A stretch of 64,000 bases of DNA from Palleronia sp. LCG004 (GTDB lineage: Bacteria > Pseudomonadota > Alphaproteobacteria > Rhodobacterales > Rhodobacteraceae): assembly GCF_032931615.1 (NCBI RefSeq), contig NZ_CP136761.1:62001-126000 (forward strand). The letters run 5' to 3'. A model generated the notes under the pieces. It did no database searches, was not told the origin of the DNA, and saw nothing but the letters and a program-made list of their open reading frames with translations. Numbering within the stretch: the stretch's first letter is position 1; each line of letters begins with the position of its first letter. Of the stretch, positions 7,718 to 17,100 are shown one piece after another. Both the position numbers and the translations under genes were made by a program.

Positions 7718-8536
7718 TCACGCCTTCAGCCAGTAATCCTCGGCGATGGACCGGTTCCGGTCGAGCATCGCCTCCATCGCGGTCCGCGCGGCCTCGGGGT
7801 CGCGCGCCGCGATGGCGTCCGCGACGGCGATATGCCCCTCGCGGCTCACATCCTCGGTGTCGGGATTGACCACGCCGAACTCATAGGACACGCGCAGCAT
7901 CGTCAGGATGATCTGCCGCATCTGCCGCATCACGTTGTTGCCCGTCATGTCGAGCAGCGTGACGTGGAACTGGCAATCGGCCGCGAACAGCGCCTGGATA
8001 TCCACGTGGCCGGGATGGATCGCCCGCGCGGCCGCACTCAGCTCGCGCAGCTGATCCGGTGTCGCCCGCAGTGCGGCGAGGGCCGCGGCCGCTGGCTCGA
8101 TCGCCGATCGAAGCTCGGTCGTCTCCGCAAAGATCCGCCTGATCCGCGGATGGGCCGGGTCGTGCCATTCCACCACGTCTCCGTCGAGGAAATTCCACTC
8201 CTCGATCGGCCGCACCCGCGTCCCGTATCGCCGTGCGGTCCGCACCAGACCCTTTCCCGACAGCACCTTGATCGCGTCGCGGATCGTCGCCCGGCTGACC
8301 CCGAGCGAGGCCGCCAGCTCCTCCTCGGTCGGCATGACCTCGCCCGGCGGATAGGCGTCGTTGGCGATGCGGTGGCCCAGCACCTCGACCGTGCGCTTGG
8401 CCGCCCCCGTGGGCAGCGGCGAGGCGAATTCCGTCGGGATCCTCAGATCGAGATGCCTGCGCGCGGGCCCCGCCGCGGCGTCGCGTGAAATGTCCAAGGC
8501 GTGATCTCTCTTTACATATGATCTAGAAGGCGTCAC
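7718..8536 (-). CDS. GntR-family regulator, FadR/FCD subfamily
   Basis: 272 aa if started at GTG 8536; the true start may be further in (for example TTG 8497), because family members usually begin close to the winged helix. The DNA-binding domain covers about residues 45-115 (TEEELAASLGVSRATIRDAIK), and a helical FCD ligand domain fills the rest. FCD domains bind sugar acids or carboxylates with a metal. It is divergent from the TRAP transporter and dehydratase genes, so control of sugar-acid uptake and breakdown is the likely job. Confidence 0.85.
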   Translation of the reverse strand: MTPSRSYVKRDHALDISRDAAAGPARRHLDLRIPTEFASPLPTGAAKRTVEVLGHRIANDAYPPGEVMPTEEELAASLGVSRATIRDAIKVLSGKGLVRTARRYGTRVRPIEEWNFLDGDVVEWHDPAHPRIRRIFAETTELRSAIEPAAAALAALRATPDQLRELSAAARAIHPGHVDIQALFAADCQFHVTLLDMTGNNVMRQMRQIILTMLRVSYEFGVVNPDTEDVSREGHIAVADAIAARDPEAARTAMEAMLDRNRSIAEDYWLKA

Positions 8537-8638
8537 CGTGCTTCATGTAGCGCCACAAGGCCTGCACTGGCAACGCACCGCCATCGAACGGGGGCCACAC
8601 CCCGCGCCGGCCGTTGCCACCAGAGGGAGGAGGAACCC

Positions 8639-9661
8639 ATGACCACCAAGAGCGCTTTCAGCGCCGCGATACTCGTCGCGGCCACCTGCATCGCCGGGGC
8701 GTCGCATACCGAGGAGATCAAGTTCGGCATCGGCATCCCCGAGGGCGATTTCCCGGAATACAACGCCCTCGTCCGCTTCAAGGAATATGTCGAGTTCAAG
8801 ACCAACGGCGACATCACCGTCCGGCTCTTTCCCAACAACCAGCTGGGCGGCGAACGCGAGATGATCGAGATGGTCCAGCAAGGCAGTCTCGAGCTCAGCT
8901 TCCCCGCCGACGGCGCGATGAGCGGCTTCTACCCGCCCATGCAGGTCTGGTCGATTCCCTACCTCTTCGAATCCGCCCCCGTGGCCTGGAAGGTCCTCGA
9001 AAGCGACTTCGCCGAGGACATGAAGGACGACATCCTCGCGACGACGGGCATCCGCGCGCTCGCCTTCTCGCAGAACGGCTTCCGCTCCTTCACCAACAAC
9101 GTCCGTCCGCTGATCGACCCGTCCGACATGGAGGGGCTCAAGATCCGCACGATGGAAAGCCCCGTCTACATGGAGCTCGTCAACGCGCTCGGCGCGACGG
9201 CGGTGCCGATCAGCGGGGCCGAGGTCGTCATGGCCCTGCGCCAGGGCGTGGTCGACGGACAGGAGAATCCGCCCGCGGTCGTCTATGGCGGCGGTCATGG
9301 CGAGGTGCAGCGCTACTACACCCTCAACGAACACACGTTCGGCCTCCACGTCATCATCGCCAACGACGACTGGTTCACCTCGCTCGATCCGGGACACCAG
9401 CAGGTGATCCAGGATGCCGCGATGCTGATGGCCTGGACCGAGAACCTCCAGAAGACCGAAGGCGACTGGCGCTTCAGCCGCCAGCTCGAGGACGAACTCG
9501 GCATGGAGATCCACGTCTCCACCCCCGACGAGAAGGCCGCCTTCAAGGAGATCACGCAGCCGCCGGTGCTGGAGTTCATCCGCGAGAACGTGGGCGACGA
9601 CCTCGTCGACCGACTGATCGAGACGGTCGACCGGACCAAGTCCGAGATCTACGGCGGCTGA
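8639..9661 (+). CDS. dctP: TRAP transporter solute-binding protein (DctP family)
   Basis: 340-aa periplasmic binding protein with an N-terminal Sec signal (residues 1-24). Diagnostic DctP stretches include FPNNQLGGEREMIEMVQQG and LKIRTMESPVY, in which the conserved arginine binds the ligand carboxylate (family knowledge). An AGGAGGA site precedes the ATG. First gene of the dctPQM-dehydratase operon. A sugar acid is the probable ligand from context. Confidence 0.92.
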   Translation: MTTKSAFSAAILVAATCIAGASHTEEIKFGIGIPEGDFPEYNALVRFKEYVEFKTNGDITVRLFPNNQLGGEREMIEMVQQGSLELSFPADGAMSGFYPPMQVWSIPYLFESAPVAWKVLESDFAEDMKDDILATTGIRALAFSQNGFRSFTNNVRPLIDPSDMEGLKIRTMESPVYMELVNALGATAVPISGAEVVMALRQGVVDGQENPPAVVYGGGHGEVQRYYTLNEHTFGLHVIIANDDWFTSLDPGHQQVIQDAAMLMAWTENLQKTEGDWRFSRQLEDELGMEIHVSTPDEKAAFKEITQPPVLEFIRENVGDDLVDRLIETVDRTKSEIYGG

Positions 9662-9680
9662 CCGCGTCCGTCGTCCGGCT

Positions 9681-9699
9681 CGCCGGTCCCGCACCGGCG
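9681..9699 (+). other. intercistronic hairpin dctP-dctQ
   Basis: Perfect 7-bp stem CGCCGGT / ACCGGCG with a 5-nt loop in the 78-bp gap after dctP. Such hairpins usually protect the upstream mRNA or attenuate read-through, giving more binding protein than permease. Confidence 0.5.
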
Positions 9700-9739
9700 G
9701 TCCGGGACATGCGGGCCGGCATCACCCGAGGGGGCGGAA

Positions 9740-10270
9740 ATGACGCGGATTGCCATCCTGATCGCGCGGGCGCTCGCCCGCAGCACCGAAATCGTCGCGG
9801 GCCTGCTGATGATCGCGGTGACGCTGCTCAATCTTACGCAGGTGGGCGGCCGGTATTTCTTCGGCACCGGCTTCAGCTGGACCGAGGAGGTCATGCGCTA
9901 TTCGATGATCTGGCTGATGATGCTGGGCAGCGTCGCCTGCATCTTCCGGGTCGAGCATATGGGGATCGAGGCGCTCGAGACGATGGTGCCGCCCGCGCGC
10001 GCCCGCTTCGTGAAATCCGCGCTCTACTCGGTCGCCGCGATCTTCTGCGTGGTCATCCTCGCTTACGGGCTGCCCCTCGCGCTCAGGAACGCGGCACAGA
10101 TCGCGCCCGCCTCCGGCATTCCGATGATCGTCCCCTACGCGGCCCTTCCCGTGGGCGCGGCGCTCATGCTGGTGCAGATCGCGCTCAGCTGGATCACCGG
10201 CTTCGAGCCCGAGGTCGACGGCCCGGTCACCGACGCCATGCGCGCGGACGACACCGGGGCCGCGCGATGA
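9740..10270 (+). CDS. dctQ: TRAP transporter small membrane subunit (DctQ)
   Basis: 176-aa four-span membrane protein. The conserved span 2 region reads GTGFSWTEEVMRYSMIW, the DctQ signature (W-x-E-E). It forms the small subunit that joins DctM to the binding protein. The stop overlaps the dctM ATG by 4 bp. Confidence 0.9.
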   Translation: MTRIAILIARALARSTEIVAGLLMIAVTLLNLTQVGGRYFFGTGFSWTEEVMRYSMIWLMMLGSVACIFRVEHMGIEALETMVPPARARFVKSALYSVAAIFCVVILAYGLPLALRNAAQIAPASGIPMIVPYAALPVGAALMLVQIALSWITGFEPEVDGPVTDAMRADDTGAAR

Positions 10271-11541
10271 TCTGGGTCGCCATACTGGGGCTCTGCCTGC
10301 TCTTCGCGGGCATTCCCGTGGCCTTCGCGCTGGGGCTCGCGGGCATGCTCGGCGTCTGGCTCGCCGGCATTCCGATGAGCGTCACGGCCACGCGGCTCTT
10401 CACCGGGGTGGACAGCTTCGTCTTTCTCGCCGTGCCGTTCTACATCCTCGCCGCCGAGATCATGAGCCAGGGCGGCATCACCGCCCGCCTCATCTCCATC
10501 GCCTCGGCCGCGACCCGCTGGCTGCGCGGCGGGACGGCCTTCGCCAATATCGGCACCTCGGTCCTCTTCGCCGGGATCTCCGGCTCGGCGGTGGCCGATG
10601 CCGCGGCCCTCGGGCGGGTCTTCACCGACGAGATGCCAAAGGAAGGCTACAGCCGCGAATATTCCGCGGCCGTTACGGTCGCCTCCTCCATCATCGGGCC
10701 GATCATCCCACCCTCGGGCCTTGCCATCATCATGGCGGCCGTGACCGGGCTCTCCGTCATCGACCTCTTTCTCGCCGGCATCCTTCCGGGCCTGCTGATG
10801 GCCGCGTCCTGCGCGGTCGTCGTCGCCATCGGCGCGATCCGCGGCACGGTGCCGAAGCCGCGCCCCATGGCTCCGACCCGCGACGGCGCGCTGCGGATGC
10901 TGGTCGAGGCGGTGGCCGTGGTGACGCTTCCGATCATCATCATCGGCGGCATGATCGCGGGGATCTACACCGCGACCGAGGGCGGCGGCGTGGCAGTGGC
11001 CTACGCGATCTTCCTGTCGGTGGTCGTCTTTCGCGCCATGACACTCGAGGGGCTCTGGCTGTCGTTCCTGCGCGCGGCGCGGACCTCGGCCACGATCTAC
11101 CTTCTGGTGGCCGCGGCCACGATCCTGTCCTACGCGCTCAACCTGCTCGGCATCGCGTCGTGGGTGACCGCGGCGGCCGGCCTCTTCGAGGGCAATCCGA
11201 TCGCCTTCCTCTTCGCGGTGGCCGGGCTGATGCTGGTGCTGGGCACGTTCCTCGACATCGGCGCCGCGATCCTCATCTTCGCGCCGCTGCTGATGCCGGT
11301 GGTCTACGATCTCGGGATCGACCCGATGCAGGCGAGCATGGTGATCATGCTGACCCTTGCCATGGGCCTCGTCACGCCGCCGGTGGGGGTCGTGCTCTTC
11401 GTCGTCATGCGTGTGGGCCGCGTGGGGATGTTCCCGCTCATCCGCGCGCTCGTGCCGTTCCTTCTGGCCCAGCTCGCGGCCATCGCGCTCATCTGCCTCA
11501 TTCCCGGCATCTCCAGCCTTCTGCCCACCCTCCTGAACTGA
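10267..11541 (+). CDS. dctM: TRAP transporter large permease (DctM)
   Basis: 424-aa membrane protein with about 12 spans. It contains the DctM landmarks FAGISGSAVADAAALG and SSIIGPIIPPSGLAII, and GLVTPPVGVVLFV near the C-terminus. It performs Na+-coupled translocation of the ligand delivered by DctP. ATGA overlap with dctQ. Confidence 0.93.
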   Translation: MIWVAILGLCLLFAGIPVAFALGLAGMLGVWLAGIPMSVTATRLFTGVDSFVFLAVPFYILAAEIMSQGGITARLISIASAATRWLRGGTAFANIGTSVLFAGISGSAVADAAALGRVFTDEMPKEGYSREYSAAVTVASSIIGPIIPPSGLAIIMAAVTGLSVIDLFLAGILPGLLMAASCAVVVAIGAIRGTVPKPRPMAPTRDGALRMLVEAVAVVTLPIIIIGGMIAGIYTATEGGGVAVAYAIFLSVVVFRAMTLEGLWLSFLRAARTSATIYLLVAAATILSYALNLLGIASWVTAAAGLFEGNPIAFLFAVAGLMLVLGTFLDIGAAILIFAPLLMPVVYDLGIDPMQASMVIMLTLAMGLVTPPVGVVLFVVMRVGRVGMFPLIRALVPFLLAQLAAIALICLIPGISSLLPTLLN

Positions 11542-11580
11542 CGCTCAGCCCGTTCCCGACCCCATTTCCGAGAGACACCC

Positions 11581-12753
11581 ATGAAGATCACCGGCATCAG
11601 AACCATCGTCGTGAACGCGATCCACAGGAACTGGATCTTCGTGAAGGTCGAGACCGATCAGCCCGGGCTCCACGGCTGGGGCGAGGCGACCCTCGAATGG
11701 AAGACCCGCGCCGTCCTCGGCACGCTCGAGGATCTCGAACCCTTCCTTCTGGGCGAGGACCCGCGCCGGATCGAACATGTCTTCGCCAAGCTCACCAAGG
11801 TCAGCTTCTGGCCGCTCGGCGCCATCGGCCTCAGCGCCGTCTCGGCCATCGACCAGGCGCTCTGGGACATCAAGGCAAAGGATCTCGGTGTTCCGGTCTG
11901 GCAGCTTCTGGGCGGGCGGGTCCGCGACCGCGTGCGGGTCTATACCCACCTGCGCCGCGCCCGGATCGGCGCACAGGTCGCCACCGACGACATCCCCGCC
12001 TTCTGCGACGCGGTCGAGGAAACGGTCGCGATGGGATACAGCGCGGTGAAGCTCGGCTTCGTGCCCTATTGCGCCCACGAGGCCCCCCTGCCCGACCTCC
12101 TCCATGTCGAGAAGCTCGCGGTCGCCGTGCGCGAACGGGTGGGCCCCGACATCGCCATCATGACCGATTTCCACGGCCGCCCCGCCTCGCCGGACGTGGC
12201 CAAGGCCTTCATCGACGTCATCGCGCCCATCCGCCCGCTCTTCGTCGAGGAACCGATCCAGCCCGGCGACGCGCGCGCCATGGCCCAACTCGCGCGCCGC
12301 GTGGACTGCCCCATCGCCACGGGCGAGCGGCTCTTCACGCCCGGCGAATTCGCCGAGCTCGCCCGCCACGGGGGCGTCGCGCATGTCCAGCCCGATCTCA
12401 GCCATTGCGGCGGCCTGACCGGCGGGCGCAGGATCGCGGCCATCGCCGAGGCGGGTCATATGGGCATCGCGCCGCACAATCCGATGGGCCCCGTGGCCGG
12501 TGCCGTCGCGCTGCATTTCGACGTCGCCACCCCGAATTTCGTCATCCAGGAAGAAGCCGTCGGCCTCGTCCCCTGGTTCGACGAGATCTTCACCCACCCG
12601 CTCGCGCTCGAGGACGGGTGCTGGGCCGTGCCCGAAGGGCCGGGCTACGGGCTCGAGATCGACGAGGCCGCCGCCGCGCGCCATCCGTTCGAGCCCGAGA
12701 TCGTCCCAGCCCTCGACGCGGTCCTGCCCGACGGCACGATCGCCAACTGGTAG
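11581..12753 (+). CDS. enolase-superfamily sugar-acid dehydratase (galactonate dehydratase-like)
   Basis: 390-aa mandelate racemase/muconate lactonizing enzyme family member that should dehydrate a sugar acid to its 2-keto-3-deoxy form. Mg2+ ligands are visible at D196 (TDFHGR), E223 (FVEEP) and E249 (TGER); the general acid/base pair is H198 and H299 (APHN). The stretches DFHGR, QPDLSHCGG and ALWDIKAKDLGVPVWQLLGG match the DgoD class closely. Last gene of the TRAP operon, 39 bp after dctM with a weak GAGA ribosome site. D-galactonate is the classical substrate, but related acids are handled by close homologues, so no gene symbol is given. Confidence 0.85.
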   Translation: MKITGIRTIVVNAIHRNWIFVKVETDQPGLHGWGEATLEWKTRAVLGTLEDLEPFLLGEDPRRIEHVFAKLTKVSFWPLGAIGLSAVSAIDQALWDIKAKDLGVPVWQLLGGRVRDRVRVYTHLRRARIGAQVATDDIPAFCDAVEETVAMGYSAVKLGFVPYCAHEAPLPDLLHVEKLAVAVRERVGPDIAIMTDFHGRPASPDVAKAFIDVIAPIRPLFVEEPIQPGDARAMAQLARRVDCPIATGERLFTPGEFAELARHGGVAHVQPDLSHCGGLTGGRRIAAIAEAGHMGIAPHNPMGPVAGAVALHFDVATPNFVIQEEAVGLVPWFDEIFTHPLALEDGCWAVPEGPGYGLEIDEAAAARHPFEPEIVPALDAVLPDGTIANW

Positions 12754-12809
12754 CCCGCCGAGAGGCCAGCCCAAGGTGACGAACCGGGGCCGGCCGCCGC
12801 CTCGCACCC

Positions 12810-12833
12810 GCGCGGCGCCGTAGAACGCCGCGC
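12810..12833. terminator. convergent terminator hairpin
   Basis: Perfect 8-bp stem GCGCGGCG / CGCCGCGC with an 8-nt loop, between the convergent dehydratase and ABC binding-protein genes. Suitable as a terminator for both strands, although without a U-run. Confidence 0.5.
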
Positions 12834-12850
12834 CCGTCGCGCTTTCCGGC

Positions 12851-14110
12851 TCAGCGGAAGTCCCACGCCTCCTGGATCGCCGCCGCCCCGTCCTCGGGCG
12901 AGATCGTGCCCTGGGCCAGGTCGGCCGACACGTCGTTCACGGTCGACCCGACGGACACCCCCAGAAGCTGATCGAGGAACACCTGGAAATGCCCCGCATC
13001 CGAGATCAGGCCCGAAATCTCGCGGTAGAACGGATTGACCAGATTTTCGGCCGCGCCCTCCACGATCGGCGTATAGACCTCCGCCTCGGCGGCGCGGGCC
13101 TGGTTCTCGGGGCTCAGCATGAAGGTCAGGAACTCGACCGCCGCGTCGTCGGCCGTGTTCGAGACCGCCCAGCCGTTGATGCCGCCCAGCACCGCATCCT
13201 CGCCGCCCGGCATCACCGGATCCTCGATCACGGGGAAGGTCACGATGGCCAGATCCTTGTCCGGAACGCCCTCCCCGCTGGTCGAACGCTGCTTCGAGGC
13301 CGCGTATTCCCAGTCTCCCATCAGGTGGAACGCGCCGCCGCCGTCGCCGAAGAAGCCGCTGGCCGAATCCGCCGTGGTCGCCATGAACCCCTTCTGGAAC
13401 GGGTCGAGCGCGACCAGATCGGCCATGTCCCGCCCCGCCGCGACGAAGGCCTCGCTCTCGAAATCGTCGCCTTCCATGGCGCCCGCGACCACCCCCGGCC
13501 CCCCTTCGCGCAGCAGCAGGTAGCTCCACCAGAAATGCAGCGGCCACTTGTCCTGCCCGCCCGCGACGATGGGGGTGATGCCTGCCGCCTTCACCTCGCC
13601 GACCGCTTCCAGAAACTCGTCCCACGTCCCGATCGCCGTGTGATCGACCCCGGCCCGGTCCGTCAGCTCCGTATTCGTCCAGAGGACCACGGCCCGCGCG
13701 AAGACCGGCAATCCCACCAGATCCCCGTTCACCCTGTAGGCCTCGACCGCCGCCGGCGGAAAGGTCGCGAGGACCTCGTCCCCCACCAGACCGTCGATCG
13801 GCCGCGTGAACCCGGCACCGACCTGATCGACCAGCGTCTTCCCTCCCCAACTGAAGAAGATGTCGGGCCGCGCCTCCGATTGCAGCAGCGTCATCAGCTT
13901 CGACTTGTAGGCTTCGCCCGCGTAGTATTCGAACACCACCTCGGTTCCGGGGTGGCTCTCCTCGAAGGCCTCGGCCATCGCGCTGTTGAACGCGGCCTCC
14001 TCGTCGCTTGGCTGGACGCGGGCGACCTTGATCTCGGTCTGCGCCTGAACCGCGCCAGCCGCGATCGTCAGCATCGCCGCCCAGAGCGGGCTCGTGCAGC
14101 GTGTCGTCAT
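12851..14110 (-). CDS. orphan ABC sugar-binding protein (family 1)
   Basis: 419-aa periplasmic binding protein. The start was set at ATG 14110 (MTTRCTSPLW), which has a GGAGGAGG site upstream and gives a proper Sec signal ending AGAVQAQ near residue 24. The body has the MalE-like stretch FSWGGKTLVDQVGAGFTRPI and, late, YTPIVEGAAENLVNPFYREI. No permease or ATPase gene adjoins it: the neighbours are the convergent dehydratase and a LysR gene on the same strand. It may serve a transporter encoded elsewhere, or a shared permease. Confidence 0.85.
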   Translation of the reverse strand: MTTRCTSPLWAAMLTIAAGAVQAQTEIKVARVQPSDEEAAFNSAMAEAFEESHPGTEVVFEYYAGEAYKSKLMTLLQSEARPDIFFSWGGKTLVDQVGAGFTRPIDGLVGDEVLATFPPAAVEAYRVNGDLVGLPVFARAVVLWTNTELTDRAGVDHTAIGTWDEFLEAVGEVKAAGITPIVAGGQDKWPLHFWWSYLLLREGGPGVVAGAMEGDDFESEAFVAAGRDMADLVALDPFQKGFMATTADSASGFFGDGGGAFHLMGDWEYAASKQRSTSGEGVPDKDLAIVTFPVIEDPVMPGGEDAVLGGINGWAVSNTADDAAVEFLTFMLSPENQARAAEAEVYTPIVEGAAENLVNPFYREISGLISDAGHFQVFLDQLLGVSVGSTVNDVSADLAQGTISPEDGAAAIQEAWDFR

Positions 14111-14325
14111 GGTCTCCTCCTCCGCAGGATGTCGTGGGATGGTCCCGACGGCGCGGCTCGTGGCGGCTCCGCCCGGGGACGGCCCGCCCCACCCGGCGCG
14201 ACCGCTCCTCCCCCCGGGGGAAACCGGCGGCCCGACCGGCCGCGCGTGTCGATGGCGGACGACCCTCCCGGTCTCCGCCACCGAATTTATGGAAGGTTCT
14301 AGATCCTACTTAAAGACCTTCTCGA

Positions 14326-15255
14326 TCAGCCGCGCTTGCCGAAGCCGCCCGCCTCGATCGCATGGCGCACCGCAAGCGTGAAGGCCCGCGTCGCCGCCGA
14401 CGGGGGCCGCGCCGCCGCGAACAGGAAGTTCACCGAACAGGGGATCTCGGGCAGGAAGGGCCGCACCTCCACCTCGTCGCCCAGCTGACCGACGATCGGG
14501 AACGGGTTGACCAGCGCCACCCCCAGCCCCGCCCGCACGAATTCGGCGGTCGCGACATTGGTCGAGGCCTCCATGATCGTCTTGCGCGGAACCCCTTCGC
14601 GGTCGAACAGCCGGTCCACCACCATCCGGCTCGAATGGCGCCGCGACAGCGAGATGAACGGCTCGTCCGCGAGGTCCTGCGCGTGGATCTCCTCGCGGGC
14701 GGTCAGGCGATGGCCGCGCGGCAGCAGGCACACGGCGCTGGTCGAGATCAGCCGCTCCGTCCGGATGCCGTCATGCGCGGGCACCGTGTCCGTCAGACCG
14801 ATATCGAAGCGGCTCTCGGCGATCCCCGTCATCAGCGCATCGCTCGCGAGGACGTCGAAGACGACGTGCAGATCGGGGTTGCTCCGGGCGAATTCCGCGA
14901 TCAGCGGTGGCAGGAACCGATGCGCGATAGTGGGCGGGGCGACGATGCCGATCTTGCCCGCATGGGGCTGCCCGCCCGCCCCCGATCCCTGCGCGATCCG
15001 GTCGATCGTGTCGAAGACCGGCTGCAGCTGCTCGTTGATCGACAGCGCTTCGACCGTCGGGACAAGACCGCCGCCCGCCCGATCGAACAGCTTCATGCCC
15101 AATCTTTGCTCAAGCTGGGACAGTCTGCGGCTCACCGCGGATTGCGAGATGCCCAGTTCCCGCGCCGCGTTGAGTGTCGTGCCGCTCCTGATAAGGGATT
15201 GAAGAACCTGCAGTTCCCGCAGCGTTATGCCGGATGGGCTGTCGCGTTCGATCAC
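14326..15255 (-). CDS. LysR-family transcriptional regulator
   Basis: 309 aa. The N-terminal helix-turn-helix reads TTLNAARELGISQSAVSRRLSQLEQRLG (about residues 27-55), followed by a type 2 periplasmic-binding-like effector domain. It is divergent from the peptide ABC operon, with a 161-bp AT-rich gap between, the normal arrangement for a LysR activator of that operon. The effector is probably a peptide or its breakdown product (inference). Confidence 0.88.
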   Translation of the reverse strand: MIERDSPSGITLRELQVLQSLIRSGTTLNAARELGISQSAVSRRLSQLEQRLGMKLFDRAGGGLVPTVEALSINEQLQPVFDTIDRIAQGSGAGGQPHAGKIGIVAPPTIAHRFLPPLIAEFARSNPDLHVVFDVLASDALMTGIAESRFDIGLTDTVPAHDGIRTERLISTSAVCLLPRGHRLTAREEIHAQDLADEPFISLSRRHSSRMVVDRLFDREGVPRKTIMEASTNVATAEFVRAGLGVALVNPFPIVGQLGDEVEVRPFLPEIPCSVNFLFAAARPPSAATRAFTLAVRHAIEAGGFGKRG

Positions 15256-15416
15256 GTCCGGTCCCTCTTCGAGCGCACCCTATGAGTTAATAGCATAGCA
15301 TAATTTATTGACATTCGTTTAACGCATAATAGCGTGATTCCAGGAATTTGGTTCCGAGCCGCATGGTTCCCTCGGGCCCGAGATAAAAAAAGACATTCCA
15401 CAGGAAGGACATCGAA
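15256..15416. promoter_or_regulatory. divergent promoter region, LysR gene / peptide ABC operon
   Basis: 161-bp gap containing the most AT-rich stretch of this part (15285-15340). A -35-like TTGACA is at 15308-15313 on the plus strand, without an ideal -10 at normal spacing, as expected for an activator-dependent promoter. A short dyad ACGC-N6-GCGT lies at 15322-15335 and could be a LysR half of the site. Box assignments are tentative. Confidence 0.45.
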
Positions 15417-17033
15417 ATGAAGGCAGTGGCACTTCCCATGCTGGCCGGACTGGCCGCGGCGGGCTTCGCCCCCGCGATGGCGCAGGATCTCACCGTCGGG
15501 CTGAAATCCGAGGCGACATCGATCGATCCGCAATACCACTCGCTCAGCACCAACAACCAGGTGCTCCAGACGATCTTCGAGCCGCTTACCAGCCAGAACG
15601 CCGTGCAGGAGCTCGAGCCCCTGCTCGCGACCTCGTGGGAGGCGATCGACGACACGACCTGGCGCTTCGAGCTGCGCGAGGACGTGACCTTCCACGACGG
15701 CACGCCCTTCACGGCCAACGACGTGATCTACACCTTCTGCCGCATCCCGCTGGTGCAGAACTCGCCCTCCTCCTTCACGCTCTACATGAGCTCGATTACC
15801 TCGATGACGGCCGAGGACGACCACACCATCATCATGGAAACCGCGGAGCCGAACCCGCTCCTGCCGACCGACATCGTCGTCCTGCCGATCCTTTCGGCCG
15901 AGACGCTGGGTGCAGAGGACGACATCACCTTCGCCCCGAACGGCGAATGCGAGGGCCTGGGCGACGTGCCGCAATCTCCGGCCTTCAACGACCCCGAGAT
16001 CGCCGTCGGCACCGGCCCCTACACGTTCGAGAGCTGGAACCGCGGCAATTCCCTGACCCTTGCCCGGTTCGACGATTACTGGGACGGCACCCCCGATTGG
16101 GAAACCGTCACCCTCCGGCCCATCACCAGCGACGGTCCGCGCGTCGCGGCGCTGCTGGCGGGCGATGTCGACATGATCGAGAACCCCCCGATCCAGGACG
16201 TGCCCCGCATCGAGGAGGCCGGCTTCAAGATCGTCGACTCGCTGTCGAACCGGATCATCTACCTGCACATGTACCAGGACCCCGACGGCGAGGCGCCGAG
16301 CATCTCGGGCACCGACGGCGAGAACCCCCTCCTCGATCCGCTCGTCCGCGAGGCGATCTCGCTCTCGATCAACCGCGCGGGCATCACCGAGCGGATCATG
16401 GGCGGCTATGCCGAGCCCGCGGGCGAGCTTCTGCCGCCGCCGATGTTCGGCACCTCGGGCCGCGAGGTCGATGCCTACGACCCCGAACGCGCGCGCGAAT
16501 TGCTTGCCGAGGCGGGCTACGAGGACGGGTTCACCATCACCCTCGGCACGCCCAACGACCGCTACATCAACGACGAGCAGGTGGCTCAGGCCATCGCGCA
16601 GATGCTGGCGCAGATCGGCATCACGGTGAATGTCGACGCGATGACGGCGAGCCAGTTCTTCTCACGCCGGAACAACCAGGAATTCCCGCTCTGGCTTGCC
16701 GGTTGGGGCGCCTCCTCCGGCGAGATGTCGTCGCCGCTGCGCTCGCTCGTGGCCAGCTGGAACCCCGAGGCGGGGCTCGGCACGACCAATCCCGGCCGCT
16801 ACAGCAACGAAGAGGTCGACACGCTGGTCCAGCAGGCGATGGCCGAGCTCGACGATACCGAGCGCGAGCGCATGCTGCAGGAGGCCGCGACGATCGCGCT
16901 TGAGGATCACGGCATCATCCCGCTTCACTACGAGGTGACGGTCTGGGCGATGTCCGACGATCTCACCTACGAGCCCCGCCGCGACCAGTACACGCTCGTC
17001 TCCGAGATCAAGCCGGCGAACGGCCAGGACTGA
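15417..17033 (+). CDS. peptide ABC transporter binding protein (SBP family 5)
   Basis: 538-aa periplasmic protein with a Sec signal ending FAPAMAQ (about residue 22). Family 5 landmarks include WRFELREDVTFHDGTPF (residues 82-98) and, further on, AREAISLSINRAGI-type sequence. An AGGAAGGA site precedes the ATG. It delivers oligopeptides, dipeptides or similar compounds to the permease encoded downstream. The two M20 hydrolases in the operon suggest N-acyl amino acids or aminobenzoyl-glutamate-like amides as possible ligands. Confidence 0.9.
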   Translation: MKAVALPMLAGLAAAGFAPAMAQDLTVGLKSEATSIDPQYHSLSTNNQVLQTIFEPLTSQNAVQELEPLLATSWEAIDDTTWRFELREDVTFHDGTPFTANDVIYTFCRIPLVQNSPSSFTLYMSSITSMTAEDDHTIIMETAEPNPLLPTDIVVLPILSAETLGAEDDITFAPNGECEGLGDVPQSPAFNDPEIAVGTGPYTFESWNRGNSLTLARFDDYWDGTPDWETVTLRPITSDGPRVAALLAGDVDMIENPPIQDVPRIEEAGFKIVDSLSNRIIYLHMYQDPDGEAPSISGTDGENPLLDPLVREAISLSINRAGITERIMGGYAEPAGELLPPPMFGTSGREVDAYDPERARELLAEAGYEDGFTITLGTPNDRYINDEQVAQAIAQMLAQIGITVNVDAMTASQFFSRRNNQEFPLWLAGWGASSGEMSSPLRSLVASWNPEAGLGTTNPGRYSNEEVDTLVQQAMAELDDTERERMLQEAATIALEDHGIIPLHYEVTVWAMSDDLTYEPRRDQYTLVSEIKPANGQD

Positions 17034-17040
17034 TCCCGCC

Positions 17041-17066
17041 ACCGGCGGCCTGCCCGGGCCGCCGGT
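17041..17066 (+). other. intercistronic hairpin after the binding-protein gene
   Basis: Perfect 9-bp stem ACCGGCGGC / GCCGCCGGT with an 8-nt loop, 7 bp after the stop. It likely stabilises the binding-protein mRNA relative to the membrane genes. Confidence 0.55.
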
Positions 17067-17100
17067 CCCTTCCCGATCCCGGTCGTCACAGGAGAGCGGC

